Source of the DNA: Chitinophaga pinensis
GTDB lineage: Bacteria > Pseudomonadota > Gammaproteobacteria > Burkholderiales > SG8-41
DNA length: 64,000 nt
Reading direction: 5' to 3'
Assembly (NCBI GenBank): GCA_943329075.2
Contig: CALQCM020000003.1
Location: forward strand, 1-64,000
Shown: piece by piece, positions 7,901 to 16,830 of the stretch
Numbering within the stretch: position 1 is the stretch's first letter
Layout: each line of letters begins with the position of its first letter
The notes under the pieces: generated by a model
Seen by the model: only the letters and a program-made list of their open reading frames with translations
What the model was told of the DNA's origin: nothing
Database searches by the model: none
Translations under genes and position numbers: made by a program

Positions 7901-8496
7901 GCGAAGTGCTCGGCGATTCGCAGGCCGGCGAAATGCAGGAAGTCGGCTTCAACCTCTACTGCACCATGCTCGACACCGCGGTGAAATCGCTGAAGCTCGG
8001 GCGCGAGCCGGACCTCAATGCGCCGCTCGGCGTGACCACCGAGATCAACCTGCACGCGCCGGCACTGCTGCCCGACGCCTACTGCAACGATGTGCACGAA
8101 CGCCTCGTGCTCTACAAGCGTCTGGCCAACTGCGAGCACCCGGACGAACTCGACCGCCTGCACGAAGAACTGATCGACCGCTTCGGCCTCTTGCCCGAAC
8201 ACGCCAAAACGCTGCTCGAAAGCCACCGCTTGCGCCTTCTGGGCAAACCGCTGGGGATCGCGCGCATCGACGCCTCCGAATCGTCGGTGCAACTGCAGTT
8301 CGTGCCGAACCCGCCGATCGACGCCGCGCGCGTCATGCAGATGATCCACCGAAATAAAAAATATCGCCTCGCCGGTCAGGATAAACTGCGCGTCGAGGCA
8401 GACCTGCACGAAGTCGCCGAGCGCGTCGAACGCGTCAAACAACTGTTCGCCGAACTGGCCGCACCGCCTGAACCCGTCAAAAGCAGACAACGATGA
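4948..8496 (+). CDS. mfd: Transcription-repair coupling factor Mfd
   Basis: An 1182-residue Mfd. It displaces RNA polymerase stalled at lesions and recruits UvrA. Domains in order: a UvrB-like N-terminus (GSADALAIAELAGK, then LPDWETLPYDHFSPHQDL); the RNA polymerase-interacting CarD-like domain from about residue 508 (GDPVVHESHGIGRYLGLE); helicase motifs with Walker A GDVGFGKTE near 657 and DEEH near 758; and the C-terminal TRCF domain. Residues 338-387 are a 50-residue insertion built from a palindromic repeat in the linker before the CarD-like domain (annotated separately). The stop overlaps the serB start by 4 bases. No strong ribosome site precedes the chosen ATG; a second in-frame ATG lies two codons on. 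Confidence 0.95.
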   Translation: MLMQDLPRGQKSSAGPFHGSADALAIAELAGKVRPLAVITATAADAQRLLDEIPFFNPALKVHLLPDWETLPYDHFSPHQDLVSERLATLNQITQQAFDIAIVPVTTALYRLTPTEYLAARTFFFKQGEKLAGDELRKQLTIAGYAHVKQVLTPGEYSFRGGIIDLFPMGSTLPYRIELFDDQIESIRSFDVDTQRSIYKVAEVRLLPAREFPLDEDGQAMFRRNFRARSDGDASRSRLYKDVSNGIAPAGIEYYLPLFFEKTATLTDYLPESTTIILHGELAPAIEQFWQDTQARYELFGGNRAEPVLAPRELFLAADAFFGAIKPFARVEIAALPTPTLALPHQGGGNNASALDTPKETPSPFMGEGTRDTALARQHGGDTAALPNLAVDRRADDPLAQIKVFLDGYKGRTLLLAESAGRRETMLEYFAQYGLKPQSCASFEEFTAGQQPLMLGVAPCATGFIHARGFAVVTENELYAAQVRAKREREARKTTSEGMLRDLSEVKVGDPVVHESHGIGRYLGLENLDFGDGETEFLALEYTRGDKLYVPVSQLHLISRYSGGPAETAPLHDLGSGQWEKAKTKAAARVRDTAAELLNLYAQRATREGHAFNLTQHDYDAFCEAFPFEETPDQRAAINATLADMQLGKPMDRLICGDVGFGKTEVALRAAFVAVNGGKQVAVLVPTTLLAEQHFNTFSDRFADWPVKIGELSRFRSQKEVNETLAALTDGRVDIVIGTHKLLQSDIKFKQLGLVIIDEEHRFGVRQKEQLKRLRAEVDVLTLTATPIPRTLGMALEGLRDFSVIATAPQRRLAIKTFVSRSSKGLIREAVLRELKRGGQVYFLHNDVDTMGQAEENLARLLPEARIRIAHGQMRERELEMVMRDFYQQRFNILLCSTIIETGIDVPTANTIIINRADKFGLAQLHQLRGRVGRSHHQAYAYLLLPDEGEITSQAKKRLEAIQLMEELGSGFFLAMHDLEIRGAGEVLGDSQAGEMQEVGFNLYCTMLDTAVKSLKLGREPDLNAPLGVTTEINLHAPALLPDAYCNDVHERLVLYKRLANCEHPDELDRLHEELIDRFGLLPEHAKTLLESHRLRLLGKPLGIARIDASESSVQLQFVPNPPIDAARVMQMIHRNKKYRLAGQDKLRVEADLHEVAERVERVKQLFAELAAPPEPVKSRQR
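5950..6109 (+). mobile_element. 150-bp in-frame palindromic insertion in mfd with 10-bp direct repeats
   Basis: GCGCTGCCCA occurs at 5950-5959 and again at 6100-6109, exactly 150 bases (50 codons) apart, so removal of one unit restores an uninterrupted frame reading AALPNLAVDRRADDPLAQ. Inside are two palindromes, CCCTCCCCCATCAAGGGGGA and CCTTCCCCATTTATGGGGGA, and CACCCCCA/TGGGGGTG near the ends (5958-5965 and 6084-6091). The left half matches the repeat at the start of sufS. It looks like a miniature element or intergenic repeat that inserted in coding sequence and kept the frame. Confidence 0.8.
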
Positions 8497-9323
8497 ACCT
8501 GATCATTCAAGGCGTGCAAATTGCCACGCCGGATTTAAAACACCTCGCCAAACTTGCCGGCGCCTCGGCAATCCAGGCGATCACACCCTCGGCCTTCCGC
8601 TTGTGCAATGCACATGAACACGCGGAGATCGCGCCGTTCTGCGAGGAAGTCAAACTCGACCATGCCTTCGTGCCGCTGGCACGGCGCCTTGCCGATATGC
8701 GGCTCGCCGTTATGGACATGGATTCGACGCTGATCACGATCGAATGCATCGACGAAATTGCCGACATGCAGGGCCTGAAACCGCAGGTCGCTGCCATCAC
8801 CGCAGCAGCGATGCGCGGTGAAATCGATTATCCGCAGAGCCTGCGCGAACGCGTCGCGCTGTTGAAAGGCCTCAAGGCGGGCGCACTGAAACGCGTCTAC
8901 GACGAGCGCGTGCGGCTCTCACCGGGCGCGGAAATCATGATCGCGCGTTTCCGTCACCTTGGCATCAAGACGCTGCTGGTGTCGGGCGGCTTCACCTTTT
9001 TCACCGAACGCCTGCGCGAACGCCTGCAACTCGATTACACGCGCTCCAATGTGCTGGAAATCGCCGATGACCTGCTGACCGGCCGTGTGGTCGGTGAAGT
9101 CGTCGATGCGGCAGTCAAGAAGCAGGCATTGCTCGAACGGCGCGACCAGCTCGGCATCACCCGCGGGCAGATCATCGGCATGGGCGATGGCGCCAACGAT
9201 CTGCAGTTCATGGCAGAAACCGCAGTCGGCATCGCCTACCACGCCAAACCGCTGGTGCGCGCGCAGGCCGCGCACGCGCTGACGTACGTCGGACTCGACG
9301 GCGTGCTGAATTTGTTCAACTGA
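8493..9323 (+). CDS. serB: Phosphoserine phosphatase
   Basis: A 276-residue HAD-superfamily enzyme catalysing the last step of serine synthesis. The nucleophile motif is in MDMDSTLITIECIDEIAD (D-x-D-S-T), motif II in LLVSGGFTFF and the final acidic motif in GMGDGANDLQFM. About 70 residues precede the catalytic domain, the usual small N-terminal extension of proteobacterial SerB. It overlaps the 3' end of mfd by ATGA and is probably co-transcribed. The product feeds CysE, encoded about 9 kb away. There is nothing odd in the sequence. Confidence 0.95.
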   Translation: MNLIIQGVQIATPDLKHLAKLAGASAIQAITPSAFRLCNAHEHAEIAPFCEEVKLDHAFVPLARRLADMRLAVMDMDSTLITIECIDEIADMQGLKPQVAAITAAAMRGEIDYPQSLRERVALLKGLKAGALKRVYDERVRLSPGAEIMIARFRHLGIKTLLVSGGFTFFTERLRERLQLDYTRSNVLEIADDLLTGRVVGEVVDAAVKKQALLERRDQLGITRGQIIGMGDGANDLQFMAETAVGIAYHAKPLVRAQAAHALTYVGLDGVLNLFN

Positions 9324-9325
9324 TT

Positions 9326-10399
9326 TCAATAGACGTGAACGCGGCTACCATCACCCTGTAACCGGTTGGCCTGCCAGACGCCACCTGCATGGCGACACAT
9401 GCCGTAGCGGAACGGCACCTGCTCACGGCCCGGCGTCACGAAACGCAGGTCTTCAAACCACGCGCAGACGTGCCCTGCTTCACGGTCGAGCCGGTAAAAC
9501 ATGGGATAGTCGGCGAACCAGCGGAAGAACCCGAACGCGGGCTCGCGCCACGCCTCTTCGATCAGCGCGCGCTCGGCCGCATTTTCGTCATTACTAAACA
9601 GGGCGCGCGCCGACCATTGCGCCGCTGCCGGCGGACGATAAGGTGCGCCCACGCGTTCAAAAAAACCGGCCTGTTCATCCGGTATTGGCGGCGCCTCGTC
9701 CCGCCAAAAGCTGACATAGGCATAACGCAATTTATCCGATTGCTGCACTACCACGACCCAGTTGTAGGGCGACAGCGGACTGGGTAACGCGCGCACGCGC
9801 GCATCCTGCAATCCGGCTTCACGCGCATGGGCGGCACCGAATTCAAGCGCGCGCTCGCGCAGCATGGCCTGAAAACCGATGTAACAGACCACCGCGATGC
9901 AGGCGATCACCGCCGGGACACGCGAATGGCGAACGCTCAAGGCAATCGCCAGCCCGGCCACCAACAGACCCATCAGCCAGAGGTCGATGATGAAGGTGGT
10001 TGAAAGCGAGTAGCGCACATTCGTGATCGGCGCAAAAACCTGCGTCCCGTACGAAGTGATGACGTCGCCCGTGATATGCAGCGCGATGCCCATGGCGAAG
10101 ATGCCGGCATAGTCGCGCCACAGCCGCAGGTTGTGCGCGTGCAGCCACGACCACAGCGCGCCGAGCAACACCGCCCAGAGCGGCAGCATCACCAGCGAAT
10201 GCGAAACGCCGCGGTGATGAAACAGATAGGAGAGCGGCGAAATCCAGGTAGCGACGAAATCGAGATCCGGCACCACGCCGGTGGCAACCACCGCGGCCAG
10301 CATGCGCTGGCCGTAGCCGGGGCTGCCGGGTCTGATCCGGTCGGGCGCGACGGCTTTTGCCAGCAGGGCGCCGCTTAACGCATGCGTCAGGTTGTCCAT
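9326..10399 (-). CDS. YdjM/DUF457-family membrane-bound metal-dependent hydrolase
   Basis: A 357-residue inner-membrane protein. The N-terminus MDNLTHALSGALLAKA and the FHHRGVSHSLVMLPL block are signatures of the DUF457/YdjM family of putative metal-dependent hydrolases; the His-rich FHHRGVSHS block is the proposed metal site. Several hydrophobic segments occupy residues 30-190, followed by a soluble C-terminal domain of about 150 residues. Substrate is unknown. It is the last gene of the minus-strand block that includes the Fe-S genes, 27 bases after the nfu-like gene, but probably unrelated in function. Confidence 0.8.
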   Translation of the reverse strand: MDNLTHALSGALLAKAVAPDRIRPGSPGYGQRMLAAVVATGVVPDLDFVATWISPLSYLFHHRGVSHSLVMLPLWAVLLGALWSWLHAHNLRLWRDYAGIFAMGIALHITGDVITSYGTQVFAPITNVRYSLSTTFIIDLWLMGLLVAGLAIALSVRHSRVPAVIACIAVVCYIGFQAMLRERALEFGAAHAREAGLQDARVRALPSPLSPYNWVVVVQQSDKLRYAYVSFWRDEAPPIPDEQAGFFERVGAPYRPPAAAQWSARALFSNDENAAERALIEEAWREPAFGFFRWFADYPMFYRLDREAGHVCAWFEDLRFVTPGREQVPFRYGMCRHAGGVWQANRLQGDGSRVHVY

Positions 10400-10426
10400 G
10401 CCAATGCGGCGCCGTGCGGAAACAAC

Positions 10427-10987
10427 TCAGGCGGCAATGACTTCGATATCGGGTTCGATCGATTTGATCAGGTTCTCGATGCCGGCCAGCGTGCCCGACA
10501 GCGAACTCGGGCAACTGCCGCAGGCGCCCTGATAATGCACCGTCAACGTATTGCCTTCCAGCGAGACGACGTAGACGTCGCCGCCATCGCCCTGCAGATA
10601 GGGCCGGATTTCCGCGTCGAGCAGGTCGTTGATGCGGTCGAGGCGCGTGAGGTCCGCCTCGCTCAGATCGCTGTTCGGCTGCGCAGCCACCGCGGCGATT
10701 TCCGCCGAACGTTCGTCGGCCGCCGGCGCCGAGCGGATCGGTTCGGCGAGTTGGCGCTTGAGTTCGTGCCAGTCGGCCGCACCGTCCTGCGTCACGGTGA
10801 TCCAGTGGTCGACGTAAAACACGTTGGTGACGTGCTCTATGTCGAACAATGCCGCGGCAAGCGGATCATTTTCCGCCTGCGCCGCATTGTCATACGAGCG
10901 CGCAATACCCCAGGTCAGCGGGTCTTTCAGAATGAACTTCAGCGCATTCGGGTTCGGTGTGTTTTCGATTTCGGCGATTTTTGGCAT
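10427..10987 (-). CDS. Nfu-type Fe-S carrier with Nfu_N domain
   Basis: A 186-residue protein with an N-terminal Nfu_N domain (ENTPNPNALKFIL) and a C-terminal NifU-like domain whose CGSCPSS segment carries the C-x2-C pair that bridges a [4Fe-4S] cluster between subunits. It would deliver clusters to apoproteins after assembly on SufBCD. This mitochondrial-Nfu-like layout differs from E. coli NfuA, which has an A-type domain at the N-terminus. It lies downstream of sufU on the same strand, separated by about 117 bases containing a repeat, so transcription with the suf genes is likely but not certain. Confidence 0.9.
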   Translation of the reverse strand: MPKIAEIENTPNPNALKFILKDPLTWGIARSYDNAAQAENDPLAAALFDIEHVTNVFYVDHWITVTQDGAADWHELKRQLAEPIRSAPAADERSAEIAAVAAQPNSDLSEADLTRLDRINDLLDAEIRPYLQGDGGDVYVVSLEGNTLTVHYQGACGSCPSSLSGTLAGIENLIKSIEPDIEVIAA

Positions 10988-11004
10988 TTCAGTTTCCAGA
11001 TTCA

Positions 11005-11089
11005 GCCACAGGGGTCACCGAGTTCACCGGGAAAACCGAAAAATTCCTCGCCATCGGTTTCGCTCGGCGTTCTCTGTGCTCTCTGTGGC
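11005..11089. repeat. CACAGAG-type inverted repeat, copy 1
   Basis: GCCACAGGGGTCACCGAG at the left is roughly complementary to CTCTGTGCTCTCTGTGGC at the right, giving a stem with a long loop. A better conserved member lies at 59518-59613. The copy sits between sufU and the nfu-like gene and could form an intercistronic hairpin in the transcript. Confidence 0.65.
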
Positions 11090-11104
11090 AATGGATTTTC
11101 ATGT

Positions 11105-11593
11105 TCAGGCATCGCCAATCGGCGCTTGCATGGGGTCTTGTGCGGATTCAGTCGAAGCGCTGCCGGCGGAATTGAGTGCCGCGTGCAGCGTGTGCCAGGG
11201 CAGGATCGCGCATTTGACGCGCGTGGGCAGGTCGCGCACGCCGCCGAACACGGTCAGACGCCCGAGGTGGTGCGGCTGCGTCGCCACATCGAGTTTGCCG
11301 GTGGCCATGTCGCGGAACTCCCGGATCAACAGCTCGGCTTCGTCGCGCGTCTTGCCCTTGACGTTTGTCGTCAGCATCGAGGCGGAAGCCTTGCAGATCG
11401 CGCACGATTCGCCTTCGAAAGCGATGGCGCCGACGCGATCATCGTCAAGCCGCAGGGCCATGGTGATATGGTCGCCGCATAACGGATTGTGGCCGTCGGC
11501 GTGATGGCTCGCATCCGCCAGCGTGCCGTAATTGCGCGGCTTGCGGTTGTGATCGAGGATGACCTCCTGATAGAGCGCTTTGGGGTCGGCCAT
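11105..11593 (-). CDS. sufU: SufU/IscU-like scaffold protein
   Basis: A 162-residue U-type protein. Three conserved cysteines are visible: NPLCGDHITMAL with the adjacent Asp, GESCAICKASASML, and VKCAILPWHTL. The long spacing before the third Cys and absence of the IscU LPPVK motif indicate the SufU type, which in Firmicutes receives sulfur from SufS through zinc-ligand exchange. The ATG overlaps the sufS stop (TAATG), so translation is coupled. SufU in a proteobacterial suf operon in place of SufE is noteworthy. The last 25 residues are an extension of low conservation. Confidence 0.9.
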   Translation of the reverse strand: MADPKALYQEVILDHNRKPRNYGTLADASHHADGHNPLCGDHITMALRLDDDRVGAIAFEGESCAICKASASMLTTNVKGKTRDEAELLIREFRDMATGKLDVATQPHHLGRLTVFGGVRDLPTRVKCAILPWHTLHAALNSAGSASTESAQDPMQAPIGDA

Positions 11594-12900
11594 TATGCGA
11601 AAACCTTCTGCACGTTGCGGATGCCGGCGACCAGCGCATCGACTTCCGCCAGCGTGTTGTAAAACGCGAACGAGGCGCGCGAGGTGGCCGGCACTTTGAA
11701 GCGCTGCATGACCGGCTGCGCGCAATGGTGGCCGGTGCGCACCGCGATGCCGTCCTGGTTGAGCAGCGTGCCAACATCGTGCGGATGCACGCCGGCCACA
11801 ATAAACGACAGCACCGCCGCCTTGTGCTTGGAGGTGCCGAGGATGCGCACGCCGGGCAAAGTGTTGACCTGCGCGGTGGCGTAATTGAGCAGTTCAAGTT
11901 CGTGCGCAGCGATCGCGTCCATGCCGATATTCGACAGGTAATCGATGGCGGCACCGAGACCGATGGCTGCGGCGATCGGCGGCGTGCCAGCTTCGAATTT
12001 GTGCGGAATCGTGTTGTAGGTGGTCTTCTCGAAGGTCACGCTCAGAATCATGTCGCCGCCGCCCTTGAAGGGCTGCATGCGTTCGAGTTGTGCGGCCTTG
12101 CCATAGAGCATGCCGATGCCGGTCGGGCCGCACAGCTTGTGGCCGGAGAAGGCGTAAAAATCGCAGTCGAGATCCTGCACGTCGACTGCGAGGTGCGGCG
12201 CGGCCTGCGCGCCGTCGAGCAGCACCGGCACGCCGCGCGCATGCGCGAAAGCGATCATGGCCTTCACCGGATTGACGGTGCCGAGCGCGTTCGACACATG
12301 CGAGAGGCCGACGAACTTCGTGCGCTCGGTGAAGAGCTTTTCGTAGTCATCGACCAGCAGTTCGCCGGCATCGTTAATCGGCACGACGCGGATCTTCGCG
12401 CCCTTCTCTTCGGCCAGCATCTGCCAAGGCACGATGTTCGAGTGGTGCTCCAGCGTGGTAAGGATGATTTCGTCGCCGGCGCCGATGAACTTGCGGCCGT
12501 AGCCGTGCATGACGAGGTTGATCGCCTCGGTGGTGCCGCTGGTGAAAATCACCTCGCGCTCTTCGCGCGCATTGACGAAACGCGCGAGTGTGCCGCGCGC
12601 CGCCTCGAATTCGGCGGTCGCGGTTTCGGAGAGGTAATGCACGCCGCGATGGATGTTGGCGTGCTGCTCTTTCTGGTAACGCACCAGCCGGTCGATCACC
12701 GGCTGCGGCATCTGGCTGGAGGCCGCGTTATCGAGATAGACCAGCGGCTTGCCGGACACCTGGATGCCAAGAATTGGAAATTCGGCGCGGATGCGCTCAA
12801 CCTCAAATTTGCCGGCAATGGTTGCCAAACCATTGCCGCTCGATGTTCCCCTCTCCCTATTGGGAGAGGGGTTAGGGGTGAGGGTAGCCACGTTCATCAT
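11593..12900 (-). CDS. sufS: Cysteine desulfurase SufS (group II)
   Basis: A 435-residue PLP enzyme releasing sulfur from cysteine. The PLP lysine is in FYAFSGHKLCGPTGIGML and the catalytic Cys in RTGHHCAQP, the group II pattern. The family normally starts near FEVERIRAEFPIL; here about 30 residues precede it, and residues 5-18 (ATLTPNPSPNRERG) are encoded by a dispersed palindromic repeat, so the N-terminus is probably an acquired tail, or the true start is internal (no good internal ATG is seen). It overlaps sufD by ATGA and sufU by one base. A second desulfurase of group I lies upstream in the same cluster. Confidence 0.93.
   Translation of the reverse strand: MMNVATLTPNPSPNRERGTSSGNGLATIAGKFEVERIRAEFPILGIQVSGKPLVYLDNAASSQMPQPVIDRLVRYQKEQHANIHRGVHYLSETATAEFEAARGTLARFVNAREEREVIFTSGTTEAINLVMHGYGRKFIGAGDEIILTTLEHHSNIVPWQMLAEEKGAKIRVVPINDAGELLVDDYEKLFTERTKFVGLSHVSNALGTVNPVKAMIAFAHARGVPVLLDGAQAAPHLAVDVQDLDCDFYAFSGHKLCGPTGIGMLYGKAAQLERMQPFKGGGDMILSVTFEKTTYNTIPHKFEAGTPPIAAAIGLGAAIDYLSNIGMDAIAAHELELLNYATAQVNTLPGVRILGTSKHKAAVLSFIVAGVHPHDVGTLLNQDGIAVRTGHHCAQPVMQRFKVPATSRASFAFYNTLAEVDALVAGIRNVQKVFA
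12848..12889 (-). repeat. Palindromic repeat forming the SufS N-terminus
   Basis: CCCCTCTCCC at 12848-12857 and GGGAGAGGGG at 12862-12871 form a perfect 10-bp stem with a 4-base loop, followed by TTAGGGGTGAGGGTAGCC. Read on the minus strand this resembles the left half of the insertion in mfd: CCCTCACCC, TAACCC, then the CCTC stem. It encodes the TLTPNPSPNRERG peptide, typical of this widespread element. Confidence 0.75.
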
Positions 12901-14189
12901 GCGATCTCCGTTCGCGCCAGCACCGTCTGCTCAAGGCGCTGGCGCAGCGAGGCCACCGGAATGTCACGCAGAATTTCCGCGCCGAAGGCATAGGTCAGCA
13001 GGCTGCGCGCCGTTGCCTCGGAGAGACCGCGGCTTTTCAGATAAAACACTTCGTCGGCATCGAGCTGGCCGACCGTGGCGCCGTGCGCACATTTGACGTC
13101 GTCGGCGAAAATTTCAAGCTGCGGTTTGGTATCGATGCGCGCGCGGTCCGAGAGCAGCAGGTTGCGGCTCGACTGCGACGAGTTGGTCAGTTGCGCGCCC
13201 TGGCGCACCACAATACGGCCGTTGAACACGGCGCGCGCGCTGCCGCCGACGATGCACTTGTGCTGCTGGCGGCTCGCACCGTGCGGCTTGGTGTGATCGA
13301 TGGTGGTATGTGTGTCGGCCAGCTGGCTGCCGTCGACCATCGCGAGTCCGCCGAGTTCGCATTCACCGCCCTCGGCGGTCTGCACCACTTCGACGTTGTG
13401 GCGCGACAGCCGCGCGCCGAAACCGATATTGATACCGTGATAACGGCTGCCGTGCGCAATCGACACCGCCGTGTGGCCGATATGAAAGCCGGCCGCACTT
13501 TCGCGCTGCACCCGCACGTGATTGAGCCGCGCATCATCGGCCAGCACGAATTCGCCAACCGCGTTGGTCAGATAGGCATCCGGCGTCAACGCGACGTAAT
13601 CCTCGATCACCGTCGCACTGCTGCCGGCGGCGGCCACCACCAGACAGCGCGGATAACCCGCCACTTCTTTTTGCGTGGCGATAAACAGCAGATGCAGCGG
13701 TTGCGCCGCCGTCGCGCCGCGTGCCAGCAGTACCAGCGCACCGTCGTTGACGAAGGCGGTGTTCAGCGCGGTAAAGGCATTGTTTTCGAAGGCCGCCATG
13801 CGCCCGAGTTCATTTTCAACCAGCGCCGACTGCGCCGGCAGCGCCGCTGCCAGCGACGACAGCAGCACCGCGCCGCTGGCGGGTGTGGACAACTGCGGCG
13901 CATAGATGCCATCGACAAACACCAGCCGCGCCGGCGCTTCGGTCAGCACGAACGGCGCGATGTCCGCCGCCGTCAATGCCGTCGCCGCGCGCACCGGCTG
14001 GTAGGAAATGCGCGTCAGCGGCGCGAGATCGGTAAACCGCCAGTCCTCGTCGCGCGTGGTCGGCACCGTCAGCGCGCCGACACGCTCGACGGCGCGCGCG
14101 CGCAGCCTGCCCAGTGCGTCACCACCATCGGCCGGCACATGGCCTGCCAGCAGGTCGGCGAGAAATTTATTGTCAGCCACCTTCATCAT
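12897..14189 (-). CDS. sufD: Fe-S assembly protein SufD
   Basis: A 430-residue SufD, partner of SufB in the SufB-SufC2-SufD scaffold that builds clusters with ATP from SufC. The N-terminal TTRDEDWRFTDLAPL block and the C-terminal beta-helix region with DVKCAHGATVGQLDADEVFYLKSRGL (written here in family context) are typical. The His in the KCAHGATVG part corresponds to the SufD residue proposed at the SufB-SufD interface. It starts 4 bases inside the sufC 3' end and overlaps sufS by 4 bases, so this is one tightly coupled operon. Confidence 0.93.
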   Translation of the reverse strand: MMKVADNKFLADLLAGHVPADGGDALGRLRARAVERVGALTVPTTRDEDWRFTDLAPLTRISYQPVRAATALTAADIAPFVLTEAPARLVFVDGIYAPQLSTPASGAVLLSSLAAALPAQSALVENELGRMAAFENNAFTALNTAFVNDGALVLLARGATAAQPLHLLFIATQKEVAGYPRCLVVAAAGSSATVIEDYVALTPDAYLTNAVGEFVLADDARLNHVRVQRESAAGFHIGHTAVSIAHGSRYHGINIGFGARLSRHNVEVVQTAEGGECELGGLAMVDGSQLADTHTTIDHTKPHGASRQQHKCIVGGSARAVFNGRIVVRQGAQLTNSSQSSRNLLLSDRARIDTKPQLEIFADDVKCAHGATVGQLDADEVFYLKSRGLSEATARSLLTYAFGAEILRDIPVASLRQRLEQTVLARTEIA

Positions 14190-14982
14190 GCCGCGGCACC
14201 CGCCCCGTGTTCGGCGCCGGGTTTTTCACTAAGCCAGTCGTAACCGCGCGACTCGAGCTCGAGTGCCAGCGCCTTCGGCCCGGTCTTGATAATGCGGCCG
14301 GCTTCGGTGACATGGACGTAATCGGGCTCGATGTAATTCAGCAGGCGCTGGTAATGCGTGACCAGCACCACTGCGTTGTCCTTGTTGGCGAGCTGGTTCA
14401 CGCCGCCGGCGACGATACGCAGTGCGTCGATGTCGAGTCCCGAATCGGTTTCGTCGAGGATCGCCACGCGCGGCTCCAATAGCGCCATCTGCAGAATTTC
14501 ATTGCGCTTTTTCTCGCCGCCTGAGAAGCCCTCATTGACGCTGCGATCGAGAAAATCCGGGTTCATTTCGAGCAGCTTCATTTTCTCGCGCACGAAGTCG
14601 TCGAATTCGAGCGGATCGAGCTCGTCGCGGCCGCGCCCGGTCTGCACCGTGTTGTAGGCAAGACGCAGAAACTGGCTGTTGGCGACACCCGGTATTTCGA
14701 TCGGATACTGAAATCCGAGAAAGAGTCCGGCGCGCGCGCGCGCTTCCGGCGCCAGCACAAACAGGTCCTTGCCTTCAAACAATACCGTGCCGCCGGTGAC
14801 GACATAAGCCGGATGTCCGGCCAGCACTTTGGCGAAGGTGCTTTTGCCCGAGCCGTTTGGCCCCATGATCGCGTGCACCTCACCGCTTTTCACCGTGAGG
14901 TCCATGCCCTTCAGAATTTCAATGCCATTGACGGTGGCGCGCAGGCCGCGCACCTCGAGCAACGTTTTGCTGTCCTCGCGAA

Positions 14983-14986
<4 letters not shown>
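14186..14986 (-). CDS. sufC: Fe-S assembly ATPase SufC
   Basis: A 266-residue ABC-type ATPase of the SufBCD complex. Walker A is GPNGSGKST, the signature is the SufC variant [14 protein letters not shown], and Walker B is [14 protein letters not shown]. The start codon overlaps the sufB stop by ATGA and the stop overlaps the sufD start. Length is about 15 residues more than E. coli SufC because of a short C-terminal tail. ATP hydrolysis is thought to open the SufB-SufD interface for cluster formation. Confidence 0.95.
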
Positions 14987-16419
<1,433 letters not shown>

Positions 16420-16457
16420 TGCAATTCCATCGCTTCAGTTGATCGGCGCGCGCGGGT

Positions 16458-16811
16458 TCAGGCCCTGGCCGTTGTTGCCGCCGCATCCTTGAGGCTGAAG
16501 CTTTCGCCGCAGCCGCAGGTCGCATCGACGTTGGGATTGTCGAACTTGAAGGTCTGTTTGAGACCGTCGCGCACGAAATCGAGTTTGGCGCCCTCGAGGA
16601 ATCCGGCGCTTTCCGCGTCGATCACGAGTTTTGCGCCGTTACATTCGCTCACCAGATCACCGGACTGGATCTCGTCGGCGTAATCATAAGTATAGGCAAA
16701 TCCCGAGCAGCCGACTTTCTTGATGCCGACGCGCAGGCCCACGCCGTGGCCGCGTTTGGCAAGTTGCGACTGGATCTGTTTTGCCGCGTTTTCGCTCAGG
16801 GATATCGTCAT
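16458..16811 (-). CDS. iscA: A-type Fe-S carrier (IscA/ErpA/SufA-like)
   Basis: A 117-residue HesB-domain protein with the three invariant cysteines: one in KKVGCSGFAYTYDY and two in CGCGESF near residue 103. Length and GLRVGIKKVGCSGF are typical of IscA. A-type proteins carry Fe-S clusters from the scaffold to targets. A short extra C-terminal tail (about 10 residues after GESF) is present. It sits 19 bases downstream of the group I cysteine desulfurase and upstream of sufB, bridging the ISC-like and SUF-like halves of the locus. The exact paralogue name is uncertain. Confidence 0.88.
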   Translation of the reverse strand: MTISLSENAAKQIQSQLAKRGHGVGLRVGIKKVGCSGFAYTYDYADEIQSGDLVSECNGAKLVIDAESAGFLEGAKLDFVRDGLKQTFKFDNPNVDATCGCGESFSLKDAAATTARA

Positions 16812-16830
16812 CTTGTTTGCTCCATTACGT

